From: Domibacillus tundrae
Lineage (GTDB): Bacteria; Bacillota; Bacilli; Bacillales; Domibacillaceae
Reading direction: 5' to 3'
Length of the DNA stretch: 64,000 nt
Assembly (NCBI RefSeq): GCF_000970675.1
Contig: NZ_LAJA01000007.1
Location: 124,001 to 188,000 of the forward strand
Shown: positions 43,474 through 52,414 of the stretch, piece after piece
Layout: each line of letters starts with the position of its first letter
How positions within the stretch are numbered: position 1 is the stretch's first letter
Notes under the pieces: generated by a model
The model's input: the letters and a program-made list of their open reading frames with translations, nothing else
Told to the model about the DNA's origin: nothing
Database searches by the model: none
Translations under genes and position numbers: made by a program

Positions 43474-44943
43474 TTGAATACGCAAGGAACGATGGAAAAA
43501 CCGCCGTATGCAATGATTGCCATTTTATTTGTCGGCGCGTTTGTTTCTCTTTTAAATGAAACGCTTTTGAATGTAGCACTTCCGTCTATTATGAAGGATT
43601 TCGATGTTTCCGCGTCAGCCGTGCAGTGGCTGTCCACCGGCTATATGCTCGTCAATGGCATTTTGATTCCAGCCAGTGCGTTTTTCATTCAAAAATTCAC
43701 GAACCGGAATTTGTTTATTACCGCGATGATTTTATTTACGGCAGGCTCTGTTCTCGCGACACTTTCACCGACATTTGGTGTGTTGTTGGCCGCTCGGATG
43801 ATTCAAGCGTCTGGCTCCGCGATTATGATGCCGCTCTTGATGAACGTCATGCTGGCAAGCTTTCCAGTTGAACGCCGCGGAGCAGCGATGGGGATTTTTG
43901 GGCTTGTCATGATTACAGCACCCGCGATTGGACCAACACTTTCCGGCTGGCTTATTGAGCATTATACATGGCGTACTTTGTTTGATGTCGTGATTCCAAT
44001 TGCGGCGATTACGCTGATTTTCGCTTTCTTTAAACTGAAAAACATTACCCCACAGCGAAATATTTCCCTTGATGTTTTTTCGCTTATTTTATCCAGTATC
44101 GGATTCGGCGGGATTTTGTATGGGTTCAGCTCTGCAGGTGAAAAAGGCTGGGATTCGGTTCACGTTTATGGAGCGATTGCCGCTGGTGTCATCGGCCTTG
44201 TTTTGTTCGTTTTGCGCCAAATGAAGTTAGACGAACCGCTGCTTGAATTCCGGATTTATAAATATCCAATGTTCGCTCTTTCATCCGCAATTTCTGTTGT
44301 TCTCGCTATGGCTATGTTTTCCGCGATGCTATTAATGCCGATTTATGTGCAGACGATTCGCGGCATTTCCCCGTTTGATTCCGGTCTTCTCATGTTGCCG
44401 GGTGCGATCGTGATGGGAATTATGTCACCGATCACAGGCATTTTATTTGATAAAATCGGTGCGCGTATTTTAGCCATCATCGGATTATCTCTTACTATTT
44501 TAACGACGTTTATGTTCAGCAACTTAACGATGGATACATCGTACGGCTACATCATGTTTATTTACACACTGCGTATGTTTGGCATGTCGATGGTGATGAT
44601 GCCGGTTATGACAAACGGCTTGAATCAGCTCCCACCAGCAATGAATCCGCACGGCACTGCGATGAACAATACACTTCAGCAAGTGTCCGGTGCAGTCGGA
44701 TCAGCTTTCCTTGTGACACTTATGCAGAATCGGACCGAATCCGAAGCTGAGCGGCTTGCCGAATCAGCAGCGGGAGATCCTTCTGCTATGGCCAATATTG
44801 CCAATGAAGCCATGCTGAACGGAATCAATTTTTCGTTTACTGTCTCTGTATTTATCGCGATCGTTGCGCTTGTGCTCGCATTCTTTATGAAACGAGTGAC
44901 TCCTTCAGAGAAGCCAGTCAAACAGCAGCAAGCCACGGGTTAA
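43474..44943 (+). CDS. DHA2-family (EmrB/QacA, 14-TM) MFS drug exporter
   Basis: 489 residues with about 14 membrane helices. Motif C-like 'GLVMITAPAIGPTLSGWLIEHYTWRTLF' and 'NVALPSIMKDFDVSASAVQWLSTGYML' are DHA2 signatures. AGAGGAGG precedes the TTG-type start. It is regulated by the divergent TetR protein, a common drug-inducible pairing; substrate unknown. Confidence 0.93.
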   Translation: MNTQGTMEKPPYAMIAILFVGAFVSLLNETLLNVALPSIMKDFDVSASAVQWLSTGYMLVNGILIPASAFFIQKFTNRNLFITAMILFTAGSVLATLSPTFGVLLAARMIQASGSAIMMPLLMNVMLASFPVERRGAAMGIFGLVMITAPAIGPTLSGWLIEHYTWRTLFDVVIPIAAITLIFAFFKLKNITPQRNISLDVFSLILSSIGFGGILYGFSSAGEKGWDSVHVYGAIAAGVIGLVLFVLRQMKLDEPLLEFRIYKYPMFALSSAISVVLAMAMFSAMLLMPIYVQTIRGISPFDSGLLMLPGAIVMGIMSPITGILFDKIGARILAIIGLSLTILTTFMFSNLTMDTSYGYIMFIYTLRMFGMSMVMMPVMTNGLNQLPPAMNPHGTAMNNTLQQVSGAVGSAFLVTLMQNRTESEAERLAESAAGDPSAMANIANEAMLNGINFSFTVSVFIAIVALVLAFFMKRVTPSEKPVKQQQATG

Positions 44944-44966
44944 AAGTTAAAAGGTTGGTCACGACG

Positions 44967-45005
44967 AAAAATCGCCCTTTGCTGCTAACGGCAAGGGCGA
45001 TTTTT
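44967..45005. terminator. Bidirectional terminator
   Basis: AAAAATCGCCCTTGC-type arm pairs with GCAAGGGCGATTTTT between convergent genes. Confidence 0.88.
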
Positions 45006-45006
45006 C

Positions 45007-45465
45007 TTATCGTATAACTTTTGACAAGCTGTTAATGATGCCGGTATGCATGCCTTCATGGAACGTGACAAACTGAAGAACAGCTTCGACGGTTGTCATT
45101 TCAAGCGGCCCAATTTTGACCGATTGAGATGCATTGTCGCCGAGTTTTGCGGAAAAATGCCGTTCAATACGCCCCATTTGTTCTTGCAGAGCGCTTGTAA
45201 TTTCTTCTTCTGATGGCACTTGCGCCGGCCAGTCGGATGGACGTGTCCCAGTTGCAAATAAAGCGCCCCATTCTGGATTTGCCACTTTATACGCATCATC
45301 TGCCAGATGTAAGAATCCTTCTGCAGATACAAAAATATGGCCTGCATTCCAGCGAATGTTGTTTGGAGACGAACCCGGCATCTCATCCCATTTTTCTTCT
45401 GGCGCCTTAGCCAACGTGCCAAGCACGGCATTTCTCGCAAAAATATATTGTTTAATCGACTCCAT
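45007..45465 (-). CDS. DinB-family (DfsB-like) protein
   Basis: 152 residues with the four-helix DinB/YfiT fold. Probable metal-site histidines: 'WNAGHIFVSAEGFLHLADD' and 'FHEGMHTGIINSL'. Members are putative metal-dependent thiol transferases (for example bacillithiol-linked); the activity here is unproven. ATG at 45465 has AGGAGG seven bases upstream. Confidence 0.85.
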   Translation of the reverse strand: MESIKQYIFARNAVLGTLAKAPEEKWDEMPGSSPNNIRWNAGHIFVSAEGFLHLADDAYKVANPEWGALFATGTRPSDWPAQVPSEEEITSALQEQMGRIERHFSAKLGDNASQSVKIGPLEMTTVEAVLQFVTFHEGMHTGIINSLSKVIR

Positions 45466-45503
45466 CAAAACTCCTCCTAATACTTCAAATCTTTTTTATC
45501 TTA

Positions 45504-45956
45504 TCACAAAACATACTCCCGGCACTTTTCATAAAGCTTCGTTTTGCCGATTCCGAGCAGCCGGACCGCTTCGGTTTTGTTTGCCGATTGCTCAAGTGCA
45601 GCTTCAATCGCTCTTTTTTCCGCTGCCTGAATCGTTTGTTTTAATGGCAAAACGGCCATCGTTTGTCTGGCTGCAAGACTGTTTGTTTTATATAAAAGTT
45701 CTTCCTGCAAATAAAGCGGCAAATGGTCAATCCGAATCGCCGTACCTTCCATTACGTTTACAGCCCTCTCTAAAACGTTTTCCAGTTCACGAATATTGCC
45801 TGGCCAGCTATGAAGCATAAGCCTATTTTCCGCTTCTTTTGAAAGGGTGATCGACGGGCGGTCAAATTTTTTTGACAGCTTTTCTAATAGAATGGCTGCA
45901 CCGGTAATACAAATTTTCACGAAATTCTCCCCGTCTTACCATTTCTTCCAAATCTC
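45504..45956 (-). pseudogene. Sigma-54-dependent activator, C-terminal remnant
   Basis: The 3' part encodes SKEAENRLMLHSWPGNIREL (the WPGNIREL motif), a linker, and a Fis-type helix-turn-helix 'NKTEAVRLLGIGKTKLYEK' ending at 45504. Upstream, in another frame, EEMVRRGEFRENLYYR is the preceding piece of the AAA+ domain. The region between these two blocks is deleted and everything 5' of the second is missing, so the protein (RocR/AcoR-like, normally about 450-600 residues) is dead. Confidence 0.8.
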
Positions 45957-46002
45957 TTCTTCAATTTGTCTGATATTTAAGCCTTTACACTTCAACCGAA
46001 AA

Positions 46003-46044
46003 AAAAAAGCCGTTATAGGATCCGGACAGGCTCCTATAACGGCT
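46003..46044 (-). terminator. Terminator of the CAP-domain gene
   Basis: AAAGCCGTTATAGGA pairs with TCCTATAACGGCTTT, flanked by A/T. Confidence 0.9.
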
Positions 46045-46056
46045 TTCAATATCGTA

Positions 46057-46728
46057 TTATTTTCCAATAAACATTTGTGTCCAGTGACCATCGACATAGC
46101 CGACACCAATGTGTGTAAAGTCAGCACTTAAAATATTTTTCCGGTGTCCATCGCTGTTCATCCATGCTTCCATAACCTCTTCAGGTGTCTGTTGGCCTTT
46201 AGCGATGTTTTCACCGGCTGCTTTGTACGTGATGCCAAATTGCTTCATCATGTCAAATGGAGATCCGTATGTTGGAGATTGGTGAGAAAAGTAGCCTTTA
46301 TCTTTCATATCCTGAGATTTCGCACGAGCCACTTCACTAAGCTTTGTATCCAACTCCAATGCTTTTAATCCCGCTTTTGCACGTTCTTCATTGACAAGTT
46401 TAGCAACTTCTTGTTCAAAAGCATTAACTGATTTAGCATTAGTTGCTGTTTGGGCTGGTTGTGCCTGTTGCGGTGCTGCCTCAGCTGGTGCAGGCGTTTC
46501 CTGTTGCTGTGGCGCTGCCTTAGCTGGTGCAGGGGCTTCCTGTTGCTGTTGTGCTGCTACCGGTTGCTGAGCAACTGGGTTTTTCACCTGATAAGTGTAT
46601 TTATATGTTTTATACTGAACTGTGTTTGCGACGTTGCAAGTCGGCGCTGCTGCTTCCGCTTGTCCTGCTGTAAATAGTCCAACGGAAATTAAACCGGCCA
46701 TTGCGGCGATGCGGATATTTGCTTTCAT
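46057..46728 (-). CDS. Secreted CAP/SCP-domain protein (YkwD-like)
   Basis: 223 residues: signal peptide (about 1-27, ending AEA-A), a Pro/Gln/Ala-rich linker with two similar units ('QQQQEAPAPAKAAP', 'QQQETPAPAEAAP'), and a C-terminal CAP domain ('LVNEERAKAGLKALELDTKLSEVARAKSQDM', 'FSHQSPTYGSPFDMM', 'AGENIAKGQ', 'HRKNILSADFTHIGVGY'). The ATG at 46726-46728 follows AGGAGG. Function of bacterial CAP proteins is not settled; in spore formers some are spore or wall associated. Confidence 0.9.
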   Translation of the reverse strand: MKANIRIAAMAGLISVGLFTAGQAEAAAPTCNVANTVQYKTYKYTYQVKNPVAQQPVAAQQQQEAPAPAKAAPQQQETPAPAEAAPQQAQPAQTATNAKSVNAFEQEVAKLVNEERAKAGLKALELDTKLSEVARAKSQDMKDKGYFSHQSPTYGSPFDMMKQFGITYKAAGENIAKGQQTPEEVMEAWMNSDGHRKNILSADFTHIGVGYVDGHWTQMFIGK

Positions 46729-46961
46729 AGTAGTAAAACCTCCTGCGTTTTTAAGTTCTGCCCGGGCTGCGTGATTACTATATCCCGAAACAAACCGCAC
46801 CCGCAATAGATTTCACGATGGAAAATGATAGACTCATTTCATAATGGTAGTTTCCTTATTTGCCCATGCTACTCAGTCCATACACAGCAGGCGCTTCAAG
46901 ATATCAGAAAAAGAGACTGCCAAACGAACGAAATAAAAGCGTAATTATAGCAACATAACTG

Positions 46962-47450
46962 TTACAAGGAAGTATTTTCATCAATACGAAAAAAATAATA
47001 ACGAATGCCGGATGTGTGGGCTGGCGACGTTGTGTAGCTCCAATGACGATTTCGGCTGTTGGCTGTATGGGCGTTGACGAGCGGGACACCTTTATGATTG
47101 CTCACAACAATGGCTGCATGATCCATCCGTCCGTCTCCATCAAAATCATAAATAATAACATCTCCCGGCAGAAGTGTTTCAGGTGACGATTTTCTTGTTG
47201 CCTTTAATCCACTCTTTGATCCTTCTAAATACCACCTGAGTGAATGGGCAACACTCCAGCTGAAGCTCCACGTGCCGCCCCCAAGCCACCAGCCTTTCGC
47301 TCTATCTGGATATTCTCTCATCGGAGCACCGCCAGCTAACAAACATTGCGATACAAAATTGGTGCAGTCCACCGCGAACGATGGAAAAGCTGGATTATGG
47401 CTGTTCCACCACTTGTGCGCATAATGGACAGCTGCTTGGCGATTATACAT
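46962..47450 (-). CDS. Putative amidase-like (amidase_6 domain) cell-wall protein
   Basis: 162 residues of the NlpC/P60-like putative amidase domain: '[38 protein letters not shown]' with the candidate catalytic Cys, and '[18 protein letters not shown]' with the His. No signal peptide is visible, so the whole protein is just the domain. ATG at 47448-47450 is nine bases after AAGGGGGG; the ATG six bases earlier is too close. Confidence 0.88.
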   Translation of the reverse strand: MYNRQAAVHYAHKWWNSHNPAFPSFAVDCTNFVSQCLLAGGAPMREYPDRAKGWWLGGGTWSFSWSVAHSLRWYLEGSKSGLKATRKSSPETLLPGDVIIYDFDGDGRMDHAAIVVSNHKGVPLVNAHTANSRNRHWSYTTSPAHTSGIRYYFFRIDENTSL

Positions 47451-47492
47451 GGCCATCCCCCCTTAAAGCATCATATGCTAAAAAAAGCATAG

Positions 47493-47524
47493 AAAAACCG
47501 GCCTGATTAAATCAGCCCGGTTTT
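47493..47524 (-). terminator. Terminator upstream of the amidase-like gene
   Basis: AAAACCGGGCTGATT pairs with AATCAGGCCGGTTTT on the minus strand; it ends transcripts coming from the IclR side. Confidence 0.85.
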
Positions 47525-47539
47525 GTTCACTTATAGGGT

Positions 47540-47775
47540 AACTCACAACGTTTAGTAGATGAAAACTCAATTCATCTCACTTTAAACCGCCGCGGTATAA
47601 TTAATTCCACATTATTGTTTTTGATGTACCTAAACGACCTAAGCCCTGCCTTCTCTTAAGTCCTTGCAGCTCCGAAGCTGCTCCAGTGTGAATAAGTCTA
47701 GTCAACACTAGCAGAATGCCAGAATTTTATTAAAACGTTCTAAGTTACGATCTCTCAATGAATTTATATTATATC
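47540..47775 (-). other. Gene-free structured region; possible omega-RNA / IS200-IS605 right-end remnant
   Basis: This 350-base gap between IclR and the amidase-like gene has no open frame. On the minus strand it contains GCAGCTTCGGAGCTGC (a perfect hairpin, about 47667-47682), an AGTGTTGACTAGACTTATTCACACT stem split over about 25 bases, a GCGGTTTAAAG tract and a GATGAA/TTCATC hairpin (47558-47576). The stem order followed by GGTTTAAA is shared in part with the element at 54190-54320. I read it as a relic of a mobile element RNA end; a cis-regulatory leader of unknown kind is the alternative. Confidence 0.35.
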
Positions 47776-47804
47776 ACCTGTTTCAAAACAAGTCAACACT
47801 AAAG

Positions 47805-48572
47805 TTATTCTCTAAAACCTAGACGATTTGAGATGTCCTTTCCTGCTTGAATCATGCGTTTTTGCAGTGGAAGGAGACGCTCATCGGTCATACGCAGTGT
47901 CGGTCCGGAAATGGACACAGCTGCGGCCACCGCCCCATTATGATCAAAAACGGGCGCGGCGATGCAGCGGATGCCTGGCTCGTTTTCTTCAAGATCCAGG
48001 GCATAACCATCTTTCTTCACATGTGCAAGCTCCTTTAAAAAAGATTCTTTCGTTGTAATCGTATGCTCCGTGTGAATCGGCAGCCCTTTTCTGTCTAAAA
48101 TGTCAATCACTTCTGTTACAGGCAAATGAGCCAAAATGGCTTTGCCGACAGATGTGCAATGAACCGGCGCCCGCTTGCCAACTTTTGAATGCATCCGCAG
48201 CGCTTCGTATCCATCAAGCTTCTCAATGTAAACAACTTCCCCGCGGTCATACACAACGAGGTGGACAACTTCATTCGTTTCGGTTTCAAGCTGTTGCAGA
48301 ACGTCCTGTGCCTCCGCCCTTACATCAAGTGAATCGAGCAGCTTTGAGCTGACGTCCAAAAACGCATAGCCGATCCGGTAACGGCCGGTTTCTTTTTGCT
48401 GCTCAATATATCCATATTGCTCGAGCGTGGCGAGTGTCCTGAATACCGAACTTTTATTAATATCCATCTGATTGGCAATTTCCGTTACGCCAAGCCCTGT
48501 TCTGGACGCACTGACAAGCGCGACAATGTCGAGCGCGCGCGCAACGGACTTTACCACATTTTCTCTTTCCAC
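47805..48572 (-). CDS. IclR-family transcriptional regulator
   Basis: 255 residues: winged helix-turn-helix ('SVARALDIVALVSASRTGLGVTEIANQMDINKSSVFRTLATLEQYGYIEQ') then the IclR ligand-binding domain with 'VGKRAPVHCTSVGKAILAHLP' and 'ENEPGIRCIAAPVFDHNGAVAAAVSISGP'. The GTG at 48570-48572 is eight bases after AGAAGG. It follows malate synthase G with a short gap and probably controls glyoxylate/glycolate use (context inference). Confidence 0.9.
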   Translation of the reverse strand: MERENVVKSVARALDIVALVSASRTGLGVTEIANQMDINKSSVFRTLATLEQYGYIEQQKETGRYRIGYAFLDVSSKLLDSLDVRAEAQDVLQQLETETNEVVHLVVYDRGEVVYIEKLDGYEALRMHSKVGKRAPVHCTSVGKAILAHLPVTEVIDILDRKGLPIHTEHTITTKESFLKELAHVKKDGYALDLEENEPGIRCIAAPVFDHNGAVAAAVSISGPTLRMTDERLLPLQKRMIQAGKDISNRLGFRE

Positions 48573-48622
48573 CCAGTTCACCTTCTTTCGAACAAGAAAA
48601 GCCGGCCGCAGCCAGCTCTTTC

Positions 48623-50779
48623 TTAAGATTTGATGCTGTATTTTTCTTTTGCTTCGAGCCGTTTTTTATGCAAAATCGGTTCCGTATAGCCATTTGGCTG
48701 TTCGTATCCTTTAAAGACAAGATCACACGCGGCGCTAAACGCGACTGAATCCTCATAGTTCGGCGCCATCGCCCGGTAGCCGGGATCTCCCTCATTTTGC
48801 TCATCAACAACTTTCGCCATTCGCTTCATCGTTTGCATTACTTGTTCTTCTGTGCAAATGCCATGATGCAGCCAGTTGGCTACGTGCTGGCTTGAAATAC
48901 GGAGTGTCGCCCGGTCTTCCATCAGCCCGACATCATTAATATCCGGCACTTTCGAGCAGCCGACACCTTGCTCCACCCAGCGGACAACATAGCCTAAAAT
49001 GCCCTGTGCGTTATTATCAAGCTCCTGCTGAATCTCTTCCCGGCTCCAGTTCGGCTCTGCCACAATCGGAATGTTCAAAATATCATCTCGGAAGCTGGAC
49101 GGATTTTGGTTTAACTCCTTTTGCACGTTAAACACATGGACATCATGATAATGAAGCGCGTGTAAAACCGCCGCTGTCGGTGACGGCACCCACGCTGTAT
49201 TGGCGCCAGCTTTCAGGTGGCCGATTTTTTGTTCAATCATATCCGCCATCAAATCAGGCATCGCCCACATTCCTTTGCCGATTTGCGCGCGGTGCTGGAA
49301 TCCTGCGGCAAGACCGTTTGCAACGTTCGATTTTTCATAGGCTGTCAGCCATGTTGATGTTTTCATGTCGCCTTTTTTCATCATTGGGCCAGCTTCCATT
49401 GAGGTGTGCATTTCATCCCCTGTCCGGTCCAGGAAGCCCGTATTGATGAAAACAATTCGATTTTTAACCGCAGCGATGCAATTTTTCAAATTAAGCGAGG
49501 TGCGCCGCTCTTCATCCATAACACCGATTTTCAGCGTATAGCGCGGCATTTCGAGCAAATCCTCCACGCGGTCAAACAATTCATTGGCATACGCCACTTC
49601 CTCAGAACCATGCATCTTTGGTTTTACGATATAAATGGAACCTTTTCTTGAGTTAGATAGCGCAGGCGTGCCAAGTGCAGCTTGTTTCGCAATCGCACTG
49701 GTGATGACACCGTCCAAAATGCCTTCAAAAATTTCATCGCCATTTTCGTCTAAAATAGCATTGTTCGTCATCAAATGACCGACATTTCGCACAAACATCA
49801 TGGAACGTCCATGCAATGTAAACGTTTCCCCATCTGCTGATGTATAGATGCGATCCGGATTAAGCGTCCGGCTTAAACTTTTGCCGCCTTTTGTGAATGT
49901 TGCAGATAAATTTCCCTGCATGAGGCCGAACCAATTTTTATAGACAAGCACTTTATCTTCCGCATCTACCGCTGTAACGGAATCTTCACAGTCCATAATG
50001 GTTGTCACGGCCGCTTCCATTAAAATATCTTTCACGCCAGCCGGGTCTGATGCACCAATCGGATGGTTCGGATCCACCTGTATTTCAAAATGAAGACCAT
50101 TATTTTGGAGCAAAATACCTGTTTCCGCCATTCCTTTTAACTGACTTGGATCTTTAAGTGTCGTCTGGCCATTTTCAAACGAAATGGTCAACCGCCCATC
50201 TTCCACACGATAGCCTGTTGCATCCTGATGCGATCCATTCGAAAGCGGAGCGGCCTGATCTAAGAAGCGGCGCGCAAAAGCGATAACTTTTTCACCACGA
50301 ACCGGATTATAGCTTGCAGATTTCTCCGCACCATCCGCCTCAGAAATCGCATCCGTTCCGTATAACGCGTCATAAAGACTGCCCCATCTTGCATTCGCCG
50401 CATTTATCGCATAACGGGCATTATTAACTGGTACAACGAGCTGAGGTCCGGCTTGGATGGCAATCTCTTCATCTACATTTTCAGTCGCAATTTTAAAATC
50501 ATCCACTTCTGGTTCTAAATAACCAATTTCCTCTAAATATGTTTTGTATGCTTTAAAGTCAAATGACCGCTCTTTATGCCAGTCGTTTATTTTCGACTGA
50601 AACTCGTCCCGCCGCTTAAGCAACGCACGGTTTTTCGGTGATAAGTCTGATACAAGGCTGCTAAACCCTTTCCAAAATGCTTCCTGCTCCACCCCTGCCG
50701 CAGGAATCACACTGCTATTCACAAAATCAAACAACCGTGAATCCACTTGTAATGAACCTGCCTTCACATAATTCCCCAT
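48623..50779 (-). CDS. glcB: Malate synthase G
   Basis: 718 residues; condenses glyoxylate with acetyl-CoA to malate. Long monomeric G-isoform with '[28 protein letters not shown]', '[15 protein letters not shown]', '[21 protein letters not shown]', '[13 protein letters not shown]' and '[10 protein letters not shown]'. ATG at 50777-50779 follows AAAGGGG by nine bases. No isocitrate lyase is beside it, so glyoxylate may come from glycolate or purine breakdown. Confidence 0.95.
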   Translation of the reverse strand: MGNYVKAGSLQVDSRLFDFVNSSVIPAAGVEQEAFWKGFSSLVSDLSPKNRALLKRRDEFQSKINDWHKERSFDFKAYKTYLEEIGYLEPEVDDFKIATENVDEEIAIQAGPQLVVPVNNARYAINAANARWGSLYDALYGTDAISEADGAEKSASYNPVRGEKVIAFARRFLDQAAPLSNGSHQDATGYRVEDGRLTISFENGQTTLKDPSQLKGMAETGILLQNNGLHFEIQVDPNHPIGASDPAGVKDILMEAAVTTIMDCEDSVTAVDAEDKVLVYKNWFGLMQGNLSATFTKGGKSLSRTLNPDRIYTSADGETFTLHGRSMMFVRNVGHLMTNNAILDENGDEIFEGILDGVITSAIAKQAALGTPALSNSRKGSIYIVKPKMHGSEEVAYANELFDRVEDLLEMPRYTLKIGVMDEERRTSLNLKNCIAAVKNRIVFINTGFLDRTGDEMHTSMEAGPMMKKGDMKTSTWLTAYEKSNVANGLAAGFQHRAQIGKGMWAMPDLMADMIEQKIGHLKAGANTAWVPSPTAAVLHALHYHDVHVFNVQKELNQNPSSFRDDILNIPIVAEPNWSREEIQQELDNNAQGILGYVVRWVEQGVGCSKVPDINDVGLMEDRATLRISSQHVANWLHHGICTEEQVMQTMKRMAKVVDEQNEGDPGYRAMAPNYEDSVAFSAACDLVFKGYEQPNGYTEPILHKKRLEAKEKYSIKS

Positions 50780-50888
50780 GTAAAACATCCCCTTTGTTTC
50801 GTATTACGCAACATCGTTTCAAAAATGTTATAAAAAAAGAGTAGCATGGCTTTCAGAAAATTTCAACTAATTTCTGAAAGCCCTTTTT

Positions 50889-50984
50889 TCATTTTTTCCA
50901 CATTTTCATAACAATCGGATACAGCTTCACCATCGCAAAAAACACAATCAACCATACAATGATTTGAAAAACAAGATTGTTCAT
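50889..50984 (-). CDS. 31-residue single-span membrane protein
   Basis: Reads MNNLVFQIIVWLIVFFAMVK then LYPIVMKMWKK and stop. It has AAGGAG nine bases before the ATG, one hydrophobic helix (about 4-20) and a basic tail, so a genuine small membrane protein is likely. It lies in a different frame from the longer overlapping frame at 50863-51060, which has poor composition. A GGCTTTCAGAAA/TTTCTGAAAGCC hairpin (50854-50884) follows. Confidence 0.6.
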   Translation of the reverse strand: MNNLVFQIIVWLIVFFAMVKLYPIVMKMWKK

Positions 50985-51192
50985 GTCCACATTCTCCTTT
51001 GTTATTTAGTATAACAAAAAATCCGACATATTTTAACATGTGAAGGTCCAGGCTAGTCACTTGCCTATTTGGCGGACGAATTTCAGCGGTCTGTCCTTCA
51101 ATTTAAGTTAAAATGAACAAGTAATTGTATCAGAAACACCCAAAGTGTGAGATAATAGATAGGATTGACCAACAAACCCGGGGGTGACGTTA

Positions 51193-51423
51193 ATGTCTTA
51201 TTACAGCAAAAACCGTACGGAGCCATTGCCAAACGTTGATATCGCGACGTGGGAATGCACGTCGGATGGCTGCAAAGGCTGGATGAGAAAAAACTTTTCA
51301 GAAGATGATTCACCGTCGTGCCCATTTTGTGGAAGTGAAATGGAGAACGGAACCCGGCTCACGAACTCGCTGCAAAACAATACGTTTCGTAAACCGGCAG
51401 ATGCCGAACAAAAAAAAGCGTGA
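51193..51423 (+). CDS. YdjO-family cold-inducible zinc-ribbon-like protein
   Basis: 76 residues. CTSDGC and CPFCG provide four cysteines in a zinc-ribbon pattern, with 'GWMRKNFSEDDSPSCP' as in B. subtilis YdjO. Role unknown beyond cold induction in the family. GGGGTGACG precedes the ATG at 51193. Confidence 0.85.
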   Translation: MSYYSKNRTEPLPNVDIATWECTSDGCKGWMRKNFSEDDSPSCPFCGSEMENGTRLTNSLQNNTFRKPADAEQKKA

Positions 51424-51447
51424 TTCCACATGGGAATCCGCTTTTTC
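51412..51447. terminator. Bidirectional terminator at the end of the YdjO-like gene
   Basis: AAAGCG-TGATTCC pairs with GGAATC-CGCTTT, overlapping the last codons of the plus-strand gene and serving the convergent DUF456 gene. Confidence 0.75.
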
Positions 51448-51450
51448 TTT

Positions 51451-51933
51451 TTAGACGAGCGCTTCAATAAAAAACCAGCCAATCATGATCAACTGAATGA
51501 CAATTTTGGCGAATGTTCCGCTTAAAAAAGCAACCAGTGTCGCATACGCTACGAGAAATGCCTGCTTTACGTTTTTCAAAATGATCAGTTCTACGACGAG
51601 GACCGCAATGAATGGGACGACGATAATGCCAAACGGCGGAATAATAAACGAACCGGCAATAAGCGCGATCACCGCCGTCCACTCGCCCCATTTTGATCCG
51701 CCGTATTTTTTCACAAAATAACTATTAGAAAAAAAATCGGCTAAAAACATAAGAATGGTTAAAAAAAGCATTCCAATCCAAAAAACGATGGATAATTCTT
51801 CGCGGCTAATGCCAACATAATAAAGACCGAACCCTGCCCATAAAACAAGCACGGACGGTACAATCGGAAAAATGAAGCCAACAAAGCTTGCAATAAACAA
51901 TAAAATAATGACGATCCAAATGAAAATAGACAT
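51451..51933 (-). CDS. DUF456 (YqgC-like) membrane protein
   Basis: 160 residues, four to five hydrophobic helices, with 'FIFPIVPSVLVLWAGFGLYY' and 'GGSKWGEWTAVIALIAGSFIIPPFGIIVVPFI', which define DUF456. Function unknown. Start ATG 51931-51933 after GAGGGG. Confidence 0.87.
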   Translation of the reverse strand: MSIFIWIVIILLFIASFVGFIFPIVPSVLVLWAGFGLYYVGISREELSIVFWIGMLFLTILMFLADFFSNSYFVKKYGGSKWGEWTAVIALIAGSFIIPPFGIIVVPFIAVLVVELIILKNVKQAFLVAYATLVAFLSGTFAKIVIQLIMIGWFFIEALV

Positions 51934-52001
51934 ACACAATCCCCTCTTCTCTGTTATGATAGCATTGTACCATTATGCAAAAGAATAGGAAGTGATTCAC
52001 A

Positions 52002-52379
52002 TTGATCAATATTGAGCTGCCACAGGCTGACTACATTTTGACAAGAAAACGAAACCCGGAAGATACGAGCGAAGCGGCGATTGCCCGGGAATACGGATTT
52101 ACTGATTATCATAAAATCCCACGCGATAAAGCGGGCGTGTTTATGTTTTACGATGCACAGGACCGTCTTTTATTCGTCGGGAAAGCACGCAAGCTGCGCA
52201 TGCGGATCCGCAAGCATTTCGAAGACAACGTATCCGACATTAAAAACCATCGCGATGATGTGCACAAAATTGTGGTACTCGTAGTCGACGATCCAATGGA
52301 ACGGGATATTTACGAAACGTACATCATTAATACGCTGGAAGCGAAATACAATACAGATAAAGCATTTTTTCGTTCATAA
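52002..52379 (+). CDS. GIY-YIG nuclease-domain protein (UvrC N-terminal-like)
   Basis: 125 residues. After a ~40-residue leader, 'AGVFMFYDAQDRLLFVGKARKLRMRIRKHF' is a GIY-YIG-type core with GKA-x-x-LRxRI as in UvrC, and 'ERDIYETYIINTLEAKYN' supplies the catalytic glutamate. The first motif (GVF-x-F/Y) lacks the exact GIY tyrosines but keeps spacing. It is a stand-alone domain, probably in DNA repair. TTG start at 52002 with AGGAAGTG upstream. Confidence 0.82.
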   Translation: MINIELPQADYILTRKRNPEDTSEAAIAREYGFTDYHKIPRDKAGVFMFYDAQDRLLFVGKARKLRMRIRKHFEDNVSDIKNHRDDVHKIVVLVVDDPMERDIYETYIINTLEAKYNTDKAFFRS

Positions 52380-52386
52380 TGATGTA

Positions 52387-52414
52387 GCCGGCTGCTTAAA
52401 GCCGGTCTTTTTTT
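52387..52414 (+). terminator. Terminator of the GIY-YIG gene
   Basis: GCCGGC-loop-GCCGG stem followed by TCTTTTTTT. Confidence 0.75.

Noticed and set aside
45134-45820. 228-codon plus-strand frame
   Set aside because: Runs across the DinB gene and the sigma-54 remnant on the opposite strand; no family resemblance.
50863-51060. 65-codon minus-strand frame
   Set aside because: Overlaps in another frame the better supported 31-residue membrane protein; its translation is Cys-rich and unlike a protein family.
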